Positions 34,360 to 43,541 are shown, counted from the first letter of the stretch. The stretch: DNA of 64,000 nt from Numidum massiliense (GCF_001375555.1 NZ_CTDZ01000009.1:2969758-3033757), one strand, 5' to 3'. Translations and numbers: made by a program. Notes: a model not told the origin generated them from the letters alone.

Positions 34360-35472
34360 ATCGTGTAAAATGTAGGCGAGGAAAAAGACGGCCGACGGCT
34401 GCTCGTACGTCTGCTGCACGACGCGCAGTTGGTGACGGTAGACGTACTCGTACTCGCTCGGATTGTTGCGTCGCTCCATGTTTACTTTTATGAGAGCGTC
34501 CAACTTATCGACGAGGTCGACCATCTTCCCTTCGTACGTATTTTCCTTCGCCTCGACCGTGTATGAGATGAAAGCTTCGTGCATATACGGTGGCAGTTTG
34601 TGTACGAGGTCTAGGTTCACTTTCCGTTCGTACGCTTCAAAGGCGCGCTTAATTTCCGGGCTGGAATGTTTCACCGGCCCGAGCACGTCGCCGGTCACTT
34701 CTTCTACGATGTCGTGCCCTAACAATTTCCCGACAACGGCTAAAATGTCAATCTCGACGCCGTATTTAATTTTTTCTAAGTAACTGTTAAAAATGCCGAG
34801 CGCGGTCGAACGGAAACCGTGAATCGCGTCATCGTCGTACACAGTGTTCACTTTTCCTTTCCAGCGGCGCACGCGGTCTAACATTAAGACGCTAAATAAA
34901 AAGTCGTACAGCTCGTCGCCTGCATCGACGGCGGCCATGAGCGTGCGAATGGACGGCAAGTGATGCCGCCGCAGTTTGTCGGCCAGCTCCTCGTATTTGT
35001 CCGCGAAAAAGTATGTCGAACCGTATAGCACTTCGCGGTGGCAAAACATCATCGCGTCAAACGTATCGACCCCGTCGACAAGTTGCCCCTCGTATGAGTC
35101 GTCTTCGGCGCAAACGATAAAGTCGGTAAAAATCGGTTGCAACGACTGGGACAGATACGAGACTATTTCTGTACTCGCTTCTTTTTCTAAGCGATAAATG
35201 TGTTCTCGCACTTCTTCGCTCTTTTTCGTCCGGTGTTTGATCGGTCCTGTAATGACTTCGTTTAAATCGTGAAAAATGGCGCGACAGACGATTTTGAGCA
35301 CGTCGGGGTCTTTCCCGTACTGTTTTTGCTCGATGAGTGCCGCGATCAACCCGTACACGGCGCAGCGGTAGCTATGGCTCGCCGTATTGTCTTCAAACTT
35401 CGGGGCGTACTCGTCCCACCGCGGCACGTACTGCATACGCGTCACAATGTTTATAAACTTCCCGTTTTGCAT
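34336..35472 (-). CDS. Tandem HD-domain protein, YfbR-like in both halves
   Basis: 378 residues made of two YfbR/HD-type halves. Half one: ASHSYRCAVYGLIAALI, then AIFHDLNEVITGPIKH (His68-Asp69) and VDGVDTFDAMMF. Half two: AIHGFRSTALGIFNSYL, then LLGHDIVEEVTGDVLGPVKH and VDLVDKLDALIKV. Both keep the histidines and the HD pair, so both may be active. YfbR of E. coli is a 5'-deoxynucleotidase; the substrate here is unknown. The start ATG at 35472 follows AGGAG five bases upstream. It lies 20 bases after the metallophosphoesterase gene, probably co-transcribed. Confidence 0.8.
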   Translation of the reverse strand: MQNGKFINIVTRMQYVPRWDEYAPKFEDNTASHSYRCAVYGLIAALIEQKQYGKDPDVLKIVCRAIFHDLNEVITGPIKHRTKKSEEVREHIYRLEKEASTEIVSYLSQSLQPIFTDFIVCAEDDSYEGQLVDGVDTFDAMMFCHREVLYGSTYFFADKYEELADKLRRHHLPSIRTLMAAVDAGDELYDFLFSVLMLDRVRRWKGKVNTVYDDDAIHGFRSTALGIFNSYLEKIKYGVEIDILAVVGKLLGHDIVEEVTGDVLGPVKHSSPEIKRAFEAYERKVNLDLVHKLPPYMHEAFISYTVEAKENTYEGKMVDLVDKLDALIKVNMERRNNPSEYEYVYRHQLRVVQQTYEQPSAVFFLAYILHDLEFPTFD

Positions 35473-35492
35473 CGTTTCTCCTATCACCTCAA

Positions 35493-36236
35493 CTACTGTT
35501 TCTTTAACCCGCGATAGCGCGCTGTACGGAGCTCTTCCACATACGGCTCCAAGTCTGGCATGTTCAAGTCCCGCGCGATATTGACCGCGTCCTCGATGTC
35601 GTACGGCACGCGCACGAGCTGGAGTCCGAAACCTGCCGCCTCGTCACTGCCGTACACGCCCTCCAAGACGGCATACGACGCTTGTGGCACATCGAGGGGG
35701 TTGCCGACACTCCCCGTGTTAAACAGCGTCTTACCGCGATAACTTTGTACGAACGCGTTGTGCACATCGCCGTAACCGACGACGTCCGGTTCTCGCTTAC
35801 AGCCGGCAGCCGCGACGAGCTCTGTATTGTCAAACATCGCGAGGCGCCGCTCGAACGGATGCCACGGTTGCACGCGGTGGTGCACACTTTGCGGCGAGGC
35901 GTGTACGAAGCGGACAAGCTTCCCGCTCAACACGATGTCGTGCGAAAACGGCAGGCTTGTCAAATAGTCAATCCGTTCGGGTCCGAGCCGCCTTTGATGC
36001 CACGCAAATGTCTCGTGTTCAATCGGCCGCTCGATCAAGTCGTCCCAGTTTCCCCTAATGACAATTTCGCACACTTCGCGGATGCGGTCGACGACGAGAT
36101 CCGATTGCGGGCCTTTACCGATTAGATCTCCTAAGCAAAAAATGCGTTCAATCCCGCGTCTACGAATATCTTCGAGAACGGCGTCCAACGCCGGCACGTT
36201 CCCGTGAATGTCTGAAATAACCGCTATCCGTTCCAC
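35493..36236 (-). CDS. Metallophosphoesterase, calcineurin-like (YfcE-like)
   Basis: A 247-residue phosphoesterase: RIAVISDIHGNVPAL (Asp, His), FCLGDLIGKGP (Asp), VIRGNWDD (Asn), FVHASP and the final GYGDVH and NTGSVGNP. These are the metal ligands of the calcineurin-like fold in their usual order. Substrate unknown. The GTG start at 36236 has AGGG eight bases upstream and gives the normal N-terminus VERIAVISD; an upstream ATG at 36308 has no site. It precedes the tandem-HD gene by 20 bases, so two phosphohydrolases are made together. Confidence 0.85.
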   Translation of the reverse strand: MERIAVISDIHGNVPALDAVLEDIRRRGIERIFCLGDLIGKGPQSDLVVDRIREVCEIVIRGNWDDLIERPIEHETFAWHQRRLGPERIDYLTSLPFSHDIVLSGKLVRFVHASPQSVHHRVQPWHPFERRLAMFDNTELVAAAGCKREPDVVGYGDVHNAFVQSYRGKTLFNTGSVGNPLDVPQASYAVLEGVYGSDEAAGFGLQLVRVPYDIEDAVNIARDLNMPDLEPYVEELRTARYRGLKKQ

Positions 36237-36316
36237 AACTTCGTCCCTTTCTGTTGTCAAATGTGATGTGTGATATCTATTTAACCATATCACGGATTGT
36301 GTTTCCAAATGTTTTA

Positions 36317-36369
36317 AGTTGGCGCCAACTTTGCTAAAATAGAGGCATACACTTTTGATAGCGTTTTCT
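36317..36369 (+). promoter_or_regulatory. Palindrome, -10 box and cre-like site before the acetyl-CoA-synthetase-like gene
   Basis: The 14-base perfect palindrome AGTTGGCGCCAACT (36317-36330) lies just before TAAAAT (36335-36340). TGATAGCGTTTTCT (36356-36369) matches the CcpA cre consensus TGWAANCGNTNWCA at 12 of 14 positions, just past the likely transcription start. CcpA control of acetyl-CoA synthetase genes is known in Bacillus; here it is inferred. Confidence 0.5.
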
Positions 36370-36485
36370 TAAATGTGCAGCGTCAATCACATGGGGTAAA
36401 AAAGGGCGCAAACTTTACGCAACGTATATCGTGCGACGACTAGTCGTGCTGACACGAAAAAAAGTGGGACGTAAGGAGTGATTTT

Positions 36486-38642
36486 TTGACAAAAACAGTA
36501 TGGCACCCGACTCCAGCACAAATGCAAACGACGCGCTTGTACCGCTGGATGAAACAGCTCGGGTTCGGCGACTACGAGTCATTTTTTCAAGCGTCGATCG
36601 ACGATATAAATTGGTTTTGGGGCGAGGCGGAAAAGGCGCTAGGCATCGCCTGGTTTGCACCGTATACGCGCGTCCTCGACCTGTCGCGCGGCATTGAGTG
36701 GCCCGAGTGGTACGTCGGCGGCAAGCTTAACGTGACGTACAACGCCGTAGATAAGTGGCTCGTCGATCCACAAATAAGCACGCGTCCGGCTGTCGTGTGG
36801 GAAGGCGAAGACGGCACCGTCGTCACTTACACGTATGAACAACTTTCCGCAGCGATCGATCGCTTCGCCCGCGGCTTACGGCGCGAAGGGATCGCCAAAG
36901 GGGACCGCGTCGCCATCTACATGCCGCTCCTTCCAGAAACGATCGTCGCCATCTTAGCGATTATAAAAATTGGCGCCATCTTTATCCCTTGTTTCTCCGG
37001 TTACAAAGCTGACGCGGTGGCCAAACGGTTAACGGGCGCGCAGGTAAAAATGCTCATTAGCGCCGACGGCTACTTGCGCCGGGGCAAAGCTGTGGCGATG
37101 AAAGAAGAGGCGGACAAGGCGTGCGCGCTGGCGCCGTCTGTACAAAAGCTCGTCGTCGTACGCCGCCTCGGGCGTGACGTCGCTTGGCAAAGCGGACGCG
37201 ACCTCGATTGGCGCGATCTAGCGAAGAGTGAAACAGAAAGCACAGCTCATTTCGAGCGCGCGGATCGTGCGCACAAGGCATACCGTGTGGATCCTGCGCA
37301 TAAGGAACCGACTGCAGCTGCATACCGTCCGCTAGCAGCAGAGCAGACGAACGGTAACGATCCGTTCATGATCATCTACACTTCCGGAACGACTGGCCGC
37401 CCGAAAGGCGCCGTGCATACGCACAACGGGTTTGCCCTCAAATCGGCCTTCGATGCAGCGTTTAGCATGGATTTAAAGCCAGGAGACATCCTCTGCTGGC
37501 TGACGGACATGGGGTGGATGATGGGACCATTCCTCATGTTTGCTTCTCTGTTCAATGCGGCGACGATGGTGCTGTACGAAGGGACACCGACGTACCCCGA
37601 AGCAGACCGCGTGTGGCAACTAGTAGAAGACCACCGCATGACCCACCTCGGCCTTTCGCCGACGCTCATCCGGTCACTCATGCCACACGGCGAACAACTC
37701 GTCAAACGGCACGACTTATCGAGTTTACAAGGAATCGCCTCAACAGGTGAACCATGGAACCCGGAGCCGTGGCACTGGCTGTTCGAGACAGTGGGACAAA
37801 AGCGCGTGCCGATCTACAACTACTCCGGCGGAACGGAAATTTCCGGCGGCATTTTAGGCAACGTGCCGCTGAAACCGATCGCCCCGATTAGCTTCAACTC
37901 CCCGCTACCCGGCATGGACGTCGACGTTTACGACGCGGAAGGCAGACCAGTGCGCAGCGAAGTCGGCGAGTTAGTCATTAAACAGCCGTGGGTCGGGATG
38001 ACGAACGGTTTTTGGGAAGAGCCTGAGCGGTATAAAAAGACGTACTGGAGCCGCTGGCCAAACACGTGGGTACACGGCGACTGGGTCATTCTAGACGACG
38101 ACAGTGGCCAGTGGGTTATCACCGGCCGATCCGACGACACGTTAAACGTCGCCGGTAAACGCCTCGGTCCGGCAGAAGTAGAATCCGTGCTCGTCGCACA
38201 CCCTGCCGTCCTCGAAGCGGGAACAATTGGGATCCCCGACGAGGTAAAAGGCGAAGTTCCTGTCTGCTTCGTCGTATTGAAATCGGTTACTTCCGCAGCT
38301 CGTTCACCCGACGGAAAGCTAAAACCAAATGAAGGGAGTCGCTATTCGACATCTCGAGCAACAGGAGATGTGACCGAGCAAGGGCGGCAAGCACCTAGCG
38401 CCAGTCAAGTAGCACAACTTCACGACGAATTGATGGTTTTGGTCGCCGAACGGCTAGGAAAGTCTCTTTGTCCGAAGGCGATTCATTTCGTCCCCGACTT
38501 GCCGAAGACGCGCAACGCAAAAATTATGCGCCGCGCGATTCGCGCCGCTTACCTCGGCCACGACCCGGGCGACTTATCTGCTTTGGACAACCCAGAAGCG
38601 GTGACAGCGATCGCCCACTTAAGTCGGGTCAAAAATAGTTGA
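36486..38642 (+). CDS. Acetyl-CoA synthetase-like AMP-dependent synthetase with low-complexity insertions
   Basis: 718 residues. The N-terminal ACS-type domain (VDKWLVDPQ, then the EGEDGTVVTYTYEQL segment) is followed by MIIYTSGTTGRPKGAVHTH, YNYSGGTEISGGILGN, WVHGDWVILDDD, WVITGRSDDTLNVAGKRLGPAE and LPKTRNAKIMRRAIR, in which Lys is the catalytic/acetylatable residue but the usual Ser-Gly before it is Asn-Ala. Two insertions stand out: about 35 residues near 37230-37345 and about 45 near 38290-38410, both rich in Ala, Arg, Ser and Thr. The acid substrate (acetate, propionate or other) is open. TTG start with AGGAG seven bases upstream. Monocistronic. Confidence 0.85.
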   Translation: MTKTVWHPTPAQMQTTRLYRWMKQLGFGDYESFFQASIDDINWFWGEAEKALGIAWFAPYTRVLDLSRGIEWPEWYVGGKLNVTYNAVDKWLVDPQISTRPAVVWEGEDGTVVTYTYEQLSAAIDRFARGLRREGIAKGDRVAIYMPLLPETIVAILAIIKIGAIFIPCFSGYKADAVAKRLTGAQVKMLISADGYLRRGKAVAMKEEADKACALAPSVQKLVVVRRLGRDVAWQSGRDLDWRDLAKSETESTAHFERADRAHKAYRVDPAHKEPTAAAYRPLAAEQTNGNDPFMIIYTSGTTGRPKGAVHTHNGFALKSAFDAAFSMDLKPGDILCWLTDMGWMMGPFLMFASLFNAATMVLYEGTPTYPEADRVWQLVEDHRMTHLGLSPTLIRSLMPHGEQLVKRHDLSSLQGIASTGEPWNPEPWHWLFETVGQKRVPIYNYSGGTEISGGILGNVPLKPIAPISFNSPLPGMDVDVYDAEGRPVRSEVGELVIKQPWVGMTNGFWEEPERYKKTYWSRWPNTWVHGDWVILDDDSGQWVITGRSDDTLNVAGKRLGPAEVESVLVAHPAVLEAGTIGIPDEVKGEVPVCFVVLKSVTSAARSPDGKLKPNEGSRYSTSRATGDVTEQGRQAPSASQVAQLHDELMVLVAERLGKSLCPKAIHFVPDLPKTRNAKIMRRAIRAAYLGHDPGDLSALDNPEAVTAIAHLSRVKNS

Positions 38643-39684
38643 CGTACCAAGTGACCGTTTTCTCGATCCCGCTCGCAAACGACTCTTCTGCCTTCCAGCC
38701 GAGCTCTGTTTTAATTTTCGTGGCGTCAATCGCATAGCGAAAATCGTGCCCCGGCCGATCGCTGACGAAGCGAATGAGTTCACGATAGCTTTTTACTGTT
38801 GCGCCCTGCGCGGGCGGGGGCGCCACCCGGTCCAAAATGGTGCACACCGTCTCTGCAATGTCAATGTTCCGGCGCTCGTTGTCCCCGCCGATATTGTACG
38901 TTTCACCGCTCTGGCCGCGGTGAAACACTGAGTCGAGCGCCTGGCAGTGGTCGATGACGTACAACCAATCGCGCACGTTTTTACCGTCACCGTAAAGCGG
39001 GATCTCCTTAAAAGCGAGTGCTCGGCTAATAATCGTCGGAATGAGTTTCTCCGTATGCTGTTTCGGACCGTAATTGTTAGAACAATTTGTGGTGACGACA
39101 TTTAATCCGAACGTATGCCAGTAACTGCGTACGAGGAAATCGGATCCTGCCTTACTTGCACTATATGGGCTGTTCGGCGCATACGGCGTCGTTTCGGTAA
39201 AATAACCGCGCGCCCCGAGCGTCCCATACACTTCGTCCGTCGAGACGTGTAAAAAACGGGCATCTTCGCACCCCCGCTTTTTGCAGTGTGGACCTTCCAT
39301 CCACTGCTCTCTTGCGACATCGAGCAACGTAAACGTGCCGTGCACGTTCGTACGCACAAACGCTTCTGGGGCGACGATGGAATTGTCGACGTGCGACTCG
39401 GCGGCGAAGTGAATGACCCCTTTTATGTCGTGTGCGCGAAATAAATGCGCGACTAATTCGCGATTACAAATGTCGCCGTGGACAAATACGTAATTCTCGC
39501 AATCCGCGACGTCTTCCAAGCGGCTTAAATCGGCGGCTGCTGTTAACTTGTCTAAATTGACAATGCGGTACTGCGGGTATTTGTTGAGGAAGTAAGGAAT
39601 AAAATTCGATCCGATAAAACCTGCCCCGCCCGTGACGAGGACAGACTGTTGCGGGCCATTTTTAGGGGCAATCTGCTGTTTCAT
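38629..39684 (-). CDS. rfbB: dTDP-glucose 4,6-dehydratase
   Basis: A 351-residue extended short-chain dehydrogenase. VLVTGGAGFIGSNF binds NAD; HVSTDEVYG and the YSASK motif (Tyr, Lys) with FTETTPYAPNSPY are the RmlB active site, and SNNYGPKQHTEKLIPT follows. It makes dTDP-4-keto-6-deoxyglucose for cell-surface sugars. The other dTDP-rhamnose genes are not next to it. Its 3' end overlaps the convergent synthetase gene by 14 bases. Confidence 0.93.
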   Translation of the reverse strand: MKQQIAPKNGPQQSVLVTGGAGFIGSNFIPYFLNKYPQYRIVNLDKLTAAADLSRLEDVADCENYVFVHGDICNRELVAHLFRAHDIKGVIHFAAESHVDNSIVAPEAFVRTNVHGTFTLLDVAREQWMEGPHCKKRGCEDARFLHVSTDEVYGTLGARGYFTETTPYAPNSPYSASKAGSDFLVRSYWHTFGLNVVTTNCSNNYGPKQHTEKLIPTIISRALAFKEIPLYGDGKNVRDWLYVIDHCQALDSVFHRGQSGETYNIGGDNERRNIDIAETVCTILDRVAPPPAQGATVKSYRELIRFVSDRPGHDFRYAIDATKIKTELGWKAEESFASGIEKTVTWYVNYF

Positions 39685-39876
39685 GGCACTTCTCTCCTTT
39701 GCCGAACCGTTTACTTTCTCGTTGACGATCCCTTGCTCCTATTGATTTTCCTTTAGCGCCAATCGTTAACGGTAATGTGTCCGTACAGATCATATGATAT
39801 ATTATGAGTTGACAACTATTGCGTCCTTTAAAGTCTCCAAACGAATGACGGTTTTTTTATGAAAGGAGCATTACCC

Positions 39877-41082
39877 GTGAGAATCGTATCTATCGAACCG
39901 ACCCCTAGTCCGAACAACATGAAATTAAATATGGATGAACGCCTTCCCGACGGAACGGCTTACAATTTTACGAAAGATAACCGCGCAGGTGCGCCTTCTT
40001 ATATTGTGCAACTCCTCGACATCCCGGGTGTGAAAGGAATTTTTCAAGTTACCGACTTTATTGCCGTCGAGCGCGACCCAAAAGCGGATTGGCAAACGAT
40101 TTTGGCTGCCGTGCGCGACTTTTTTGCCAAAACGACGATCGCGCCGAACGAAGCGGCTGAAGTCGAAGAAAACCGCTCCGACAAAACGTACGCTTCGACC
40201 CAACTCGCCGCTGCAGTGACGCAAACGGCGTTCGGCGAAGTGTACGTGTACGTGCAAATGTTTCAAGGGATTCCGTTACAAATTAAACTCACTTCCGGCA
40301 CTGAGGAAAAGCGGGTGGCGTTGCCACATCGCTTCCTAGATGCTGCCATGCGCATACAGTCCGCGGCAGGCAACTTTGTGTTCGAACGTGCGTGGGAAGA
40401 GCGCGGAGTGCGCTACGGCGAAATGGACGACGTAGGTGCACAAATCGCGGAGGAAATTACCGCTGCTTACGACGGCGACCGCTTGAACCGGTTAATCACC
40501 CGTGCCCTCGAGCAAAAAACGGATCAGCCGCTAACACCTGATGCGCTGTCTGCCGAAGTGGTCGCCGAACAATTAGCGGATCCCGACTGGCGCAAGCGCT
40601 TTGCCGCCCTCGAACGGCTCCAGCCGACGGTCAAGACGCTCCCCGTCCTCAAGCAAGCACTAACTGACGAGAAAATGTCAGTGCGCCGCCTAGCGACGGC
40701 ATATTTGGGCATGATCGAAGACGCGAACGACGTCGTACTGCCCCTCCTCTATACGGCGCTAAAAGACCGCTCGGCAACAGTGCGGCGCACGGCTGGCGAC
40801 TGTCTTTCCGACTTAGGCGACCCCGCGGCGATCGGTCCGATGTGCAAGGCGCTACACGATCGGAACAAAATTGTCCGCTGGCGCGCCGCCCGCTATTTGT
40901 ACGAAGTCGGCGACGAGTCCGCCATTTCCGCCCTGCGGGACGCGCAAGACGACCCGGAATTCGAGGTGCAAATGCAAGTAAAACTCGCGCTCGAACGCAT
41001 CGAAGGCGGTCATGAAGCAGAAGGCACCGTCTGGCAACAAATGACGCGGGCGATTGGCGAGAAAGGAGTGCACCGACCTTGA
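39877..41082 (+). CDS. CvfC/YpgR-like protein: NifU N-terminal-like domain plus HEAT repeats
   Basis: 401 residues. The first 90 (RIVSIEPTPSPNNMKLNMDE to DFFAKTT) are an Nfu/NifU N-terminal-like domain. After a middle region come about five HEAT-type repeats between residues 210 and 375 (for example VRRLATAYLGMIEDAND, VRRTAGDCLSDLGDPAAI, VRWRAARYLYEVGDESAI). This architecture is that of conserved virulence factor C of staphylococci and YpgR of Bacillus; the molecular role is not known. GTG start at 39877 with AGGAG eight bases upstream. The stop overlaps the next gene (TTGA). Confidence 0.85.
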   Translation: MRIVSIEPTPSPNNMKLNMDERLPDGTAYNFTKDNRAGAPSYIVQLLDIPGVKGIFQVTDFIAVERDPKADWQTILAAVRDFFAKTTIAPNEAAEVEENRSDKTYASTQLAAAVTQTAFGEVYVYVQMFQGIPLQIKLTSGTEEKRVALPHRFLDAAMRIQSAAGNFVFERAWEERGVRYGEMDDVGAQIAEEITAAYDGDRLNRLITRALEQKTDQPLTPDALSAEVVAEQLADPDWRKRFAALERLQPTVKTLPVLKQALTDEKMSVRRLATAYLGMIEDANDVVLPLLYTALKDRSATVRRTAGDCLSDLGDPAAIGPMCKALHDRNKIVRWRAARYLYEVGDESAISALRDAQDDPEFEVQMQVKLALERIEGGHEAEGTVWQQMTRAIGEKGVHRP

Positions 41083-41816
41083 TCTCGATTAAAAATGTCA
41101 CAAAAAGTTATGGAAACACGAACGTCAAAGCCGTCGACCAGCTGCAACTGGACATTCCATCCGGGCAAATATTCGGTTTTCTCGGTCCTAACGGCGCCGG
41201 CAAGACAACGACGATCAAAATGATTACCGGCATTATTAAACCGGACTCCGGCGATATCGAAGTTGACGGTATTTCGGTAACGAAGGACCCCCTCGCAGCC
41301 AAGCAGCGCATCGGTTACGTGCCGGACAGCCCCGAGCCGTACGATCGGCTGACTGGCTTGGATTATTTGCGCTTTATCGCCGACGTTTACGAAGTGAGTG
41401 CAGCAGAACGACAAGAGCGACTGCCAGAGCTGCTTCAGACGTTCGGCATGGAAGACGCCGTCAGTCAACTCATTCAAAGCTACTCCCGCGGAATGAAACA
41501 AAAAATTACCCTGATCGCCGCCTTGTTACACCAACCGTCCGTGTGGATTCTCGACGAGCCGATGGTCGGACTCGACCCGCGCGCCGCCCGCCTCTTAAAA
41601 GAAGCGATGCGCGCACATTGCGATCAAGGTCACACCGTGTTTTTCTCTACACACGTGTTAGAAGTGGCAGAGCGCCTGTGCGACCAGCTAGCAATTATTC
41701 ACGGTGGAAAGCTGATCGCCTCGGGAACAATGGCGCAGCTGAAACAAGGAAAGGGCGAAGACGTGAGTGACGAGAAAACACTGGAAAACTTATTCTTGGA
41801 GTTGACTGAACGGTGA
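41079..41816 (+). CDS. ABC transporter ATPase (ABC-2 exporter type)
   Basis: A 245-residue ATPase: FLGPNGAGKTTTIKM (Walker A), the signature YSRGMKQKITLIAAL, WILDEPMVGLDPRA (Walker B) and FFSTHVLEVAE (switch). It powers the permease encoded next. TTG start overlapping the CvfC-like gene by four bases; stop overlaps the permease start (GTGA). The three genes are therefore translationally coupled. Substrate unknown; the pair recalls YthP/YthQ of Bacillus. Confidence 0.88.
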   Translation: MISIKNVTKSYGNTNVKAVDQLQLDIPSGQIFGFLGPNGAGKTTTIKMITGIIKPDSGDIEVDGISVTKDPLAAKQRIGYVPDSPEPYDRLTGLDYLRFIADVYEVSAAERQERLPELLQTFGMEDAVSQLIQSYSRGMKQKITLIAALLHQPSVWILDEPMVGLDPRAARLLKEAMRAHCDQGHTVFFSTHVLEVAERLCDQLAIIHGGKLIASGTMAQLKQGKGEDVSDEKTLENLFLELTER

Positions 41817-43501
41817 ATGTTACAAAAGCGTTACTTCTCGTCACACTTAAAAGCCAGTTCAACCTATCGGTACTGAAACACCGCTACTTCGTCAAAAGGG
41901 AAAAATTGTGGGAGCCAGCCGTTGCCCTGCTCATTTTGCTCGGATTTATCCCGTTTGAAATGCTTGTCGTAAGCGTGAGTACGCAATTGTACACGGGCCT
42001 CGCTGCCGTCGGGCAACAGTCGTCGCTGCTTACGTTACTATTCGTTTTTACGCAAGTGTTGGCCTTCGTCTTCGGCTTACTATACGTCATCGCCAATCTG
42101 TATTTTTCGAAAGACATCGAAGGACTGCTCCACTTACCAGTCACGCCGGTGCAAGTGCTGACGGCGCGTATCGCCAGTGTGTGGATTAGTTTAGTACTTA
42201 CGACGCTCCCGTTCATCGCTCCCGGTTTGATCGTGTACGGGCTGCTTGAAGGGGAAGGCATCGTTTTTTACGTCGCGGCACTACTCATGCTACTACTTGC
42301 GCCACTGTTGCCACTAGCGCTAGCGACAGTCGCTAGTATGCTGCTCATGCGGGTGACGAATTTAAAAAAACATCGTGACGCCCTACGGGTACTCGGCGGC
42401 TTGCTCGGCGTCGTCTTTTTCTTCGCCTTTCAATACGTGGGCCGCACCTTTTTTGGCGAAGGGACGACGAATTTGGAAGACCCGGGAGCTGTGCGCGACT
42501 TGTTCGCTGGGCCAAACGGACTCGCCGCACTCGTCGGCAGTACGTTCCCTCCGAGCCTTTGGGCGACGTACTGCTTAACGACGCCTTTATTTTCGGGTGG
42601 TTGGGCTTGGTGGGGACTGTTTCTCGGCACTTCCAGCTTAGCAGTCGTCCTCGCCGTCGGCAGCGGAAAATATTTTTTATATCCCGGACTGATCGGCAGT
42701 AGTGAATCGACTTCACAGCGAAAAAAGTTGCAACCTAATGACATTGCGGCACGCATCAGTCACGTCCGTTCACCGCTCATCACGCTGTTTCTCAAAGAAT
42801 GGAAAGTATTTATTCGCACGCCTGTGTTTCTATTAAATAGCCTCATGTCAGTACTGTTTTTGCCCGTGATGGTCGTCACCCCGATGGTCGCCACGAACGG
42901 GATAAATGTGTTATCTCGCCTTGCAGCGGAAGTTCCTCACGGTTGGGAAGTGATCCTGTGGGGTGGCGTCGGCGTCGTCACACTTATATGTGGGGTAAAT
43001 AGCATCGCACCGTCGGCAATCTCGCGCGAAGGGAAGTTGTTTTACTTGAATAAAACGTTCCCGGTCCCCGCAGCGACTCAAGTGACGGCCAAATGGTTGC
43101 ACGCGACACTGTTCACGAGTATTGCAGCCTTTATCGTCACTGTCGGCATTGTCATTTTAGGGGCGCCGCTAAGTGTCGGGGCATGGGTACTGTTACTCGG
43201 AGCGACCATCGCCGCGGTATTCAATTTGCTAGCCTTAATGATCGACTTGCGCTTTCCGCGCCTCACCTGGTCTAATCCACAAGAGGCAATGAACAAAAAC
43301 ATGAATGCGCTCATTAACATGCTCATCGAGTTTGCGCTCGTTCTTGTCCTCGGAAGCCTCATCGTCATCGCCTTTATCGTCGGCGTTCCGCCACTGGCGA
43401 CGAAGCTCGTATTGCTACTCCTCTTTGTCGCTTGTAACTGGGGATTGCTTAAGGGCGTGCAAGCGTATGCCGAGCGACGCTACGAACAAATCGAGGTGTA
43501 A
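41813..43501 (+). CDS. ABC exporter permease, large ABC-2-like (YthQ-like)
   Basis: A 562-residue membrane protein with about twelve hydrophobic segments in two sets and the soluble segment SKDIEGLLHLPVTPVQVLTARI in the first loop, typical of this ABC-2 group. It pairs with the ATPase encoded immediately upstream. The substrate is not known. Last gene of the three-gene unit; two hairpins follow. Confidence 0.83.
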   Translation: MNVTKALLLVTLKSQFNLSVLKHRYFVKREKLWEPAVALLILLGFIPFEMLVVSVSTQLYTGLAAVGQQSSLLTLLFVFTQVLAFVFGLLYVIANLYFSKDIEGLLHLPVTPVQVLTARIASVWISLVLTTLPFIAPGLIVYGLLEGEGIVFYVAALLMLLLAPLLPLALATVASMLLMRVTNLKKHRDALRVLGGLLGVVFFFAFQYVGRTFFGEGTTNLEDPGAVRDLFAGPNGLAALVGSTFPPSLWATYCLTTPLFSGGWAWWGLFLGTSSLAVVLAVGSGKYFLYPGLIGSSESTSQRKKLQPNDIAARISHVRSPLITLFLKEWKVFIRTPVFLLNSLMSVLFLPVMVVTPMVATNGINVLSRLAAEVPHGWEVILWGGVGVVTLICGVNSIAPSAISREGKLFYLNKTFPVPAATQVTAKWLHATLFTSIAAFIVTVGIVILGAPLSVGAWVLLLGATIAAVFNLLALMIDLRFPRLTWSNPQEAMNKNMNALINMLIEFALVLVLGSLIVIAFIVGVPPLATKLVLLLLFVACNWGLLKGVQAYAERRYEQIEV

Positions 43502-43518
43502 AACCTTATGTAAACAAC

Positions 43519-43541
43519 AAGCCGGGGCCACTTCCCGGCTT
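43519..43541 (+). terminator. GC-rich hairpin after the ABC exporter genes
   Basis: AAGCCGGG/CCCGGCTT stem with a 7-base loop, 18 bases past the stop. It lacks a clear T run; a better terminator follows at 43682-43731. Confidence 0.45.

Noticed and set aside
40649-41501. Long minus-strand frames opposite the CvfC-like and ABC ATPase genes
   Set aside because: They mirror strongly supported plus-strand genes and have Arg/Ser-rich, family-less products.
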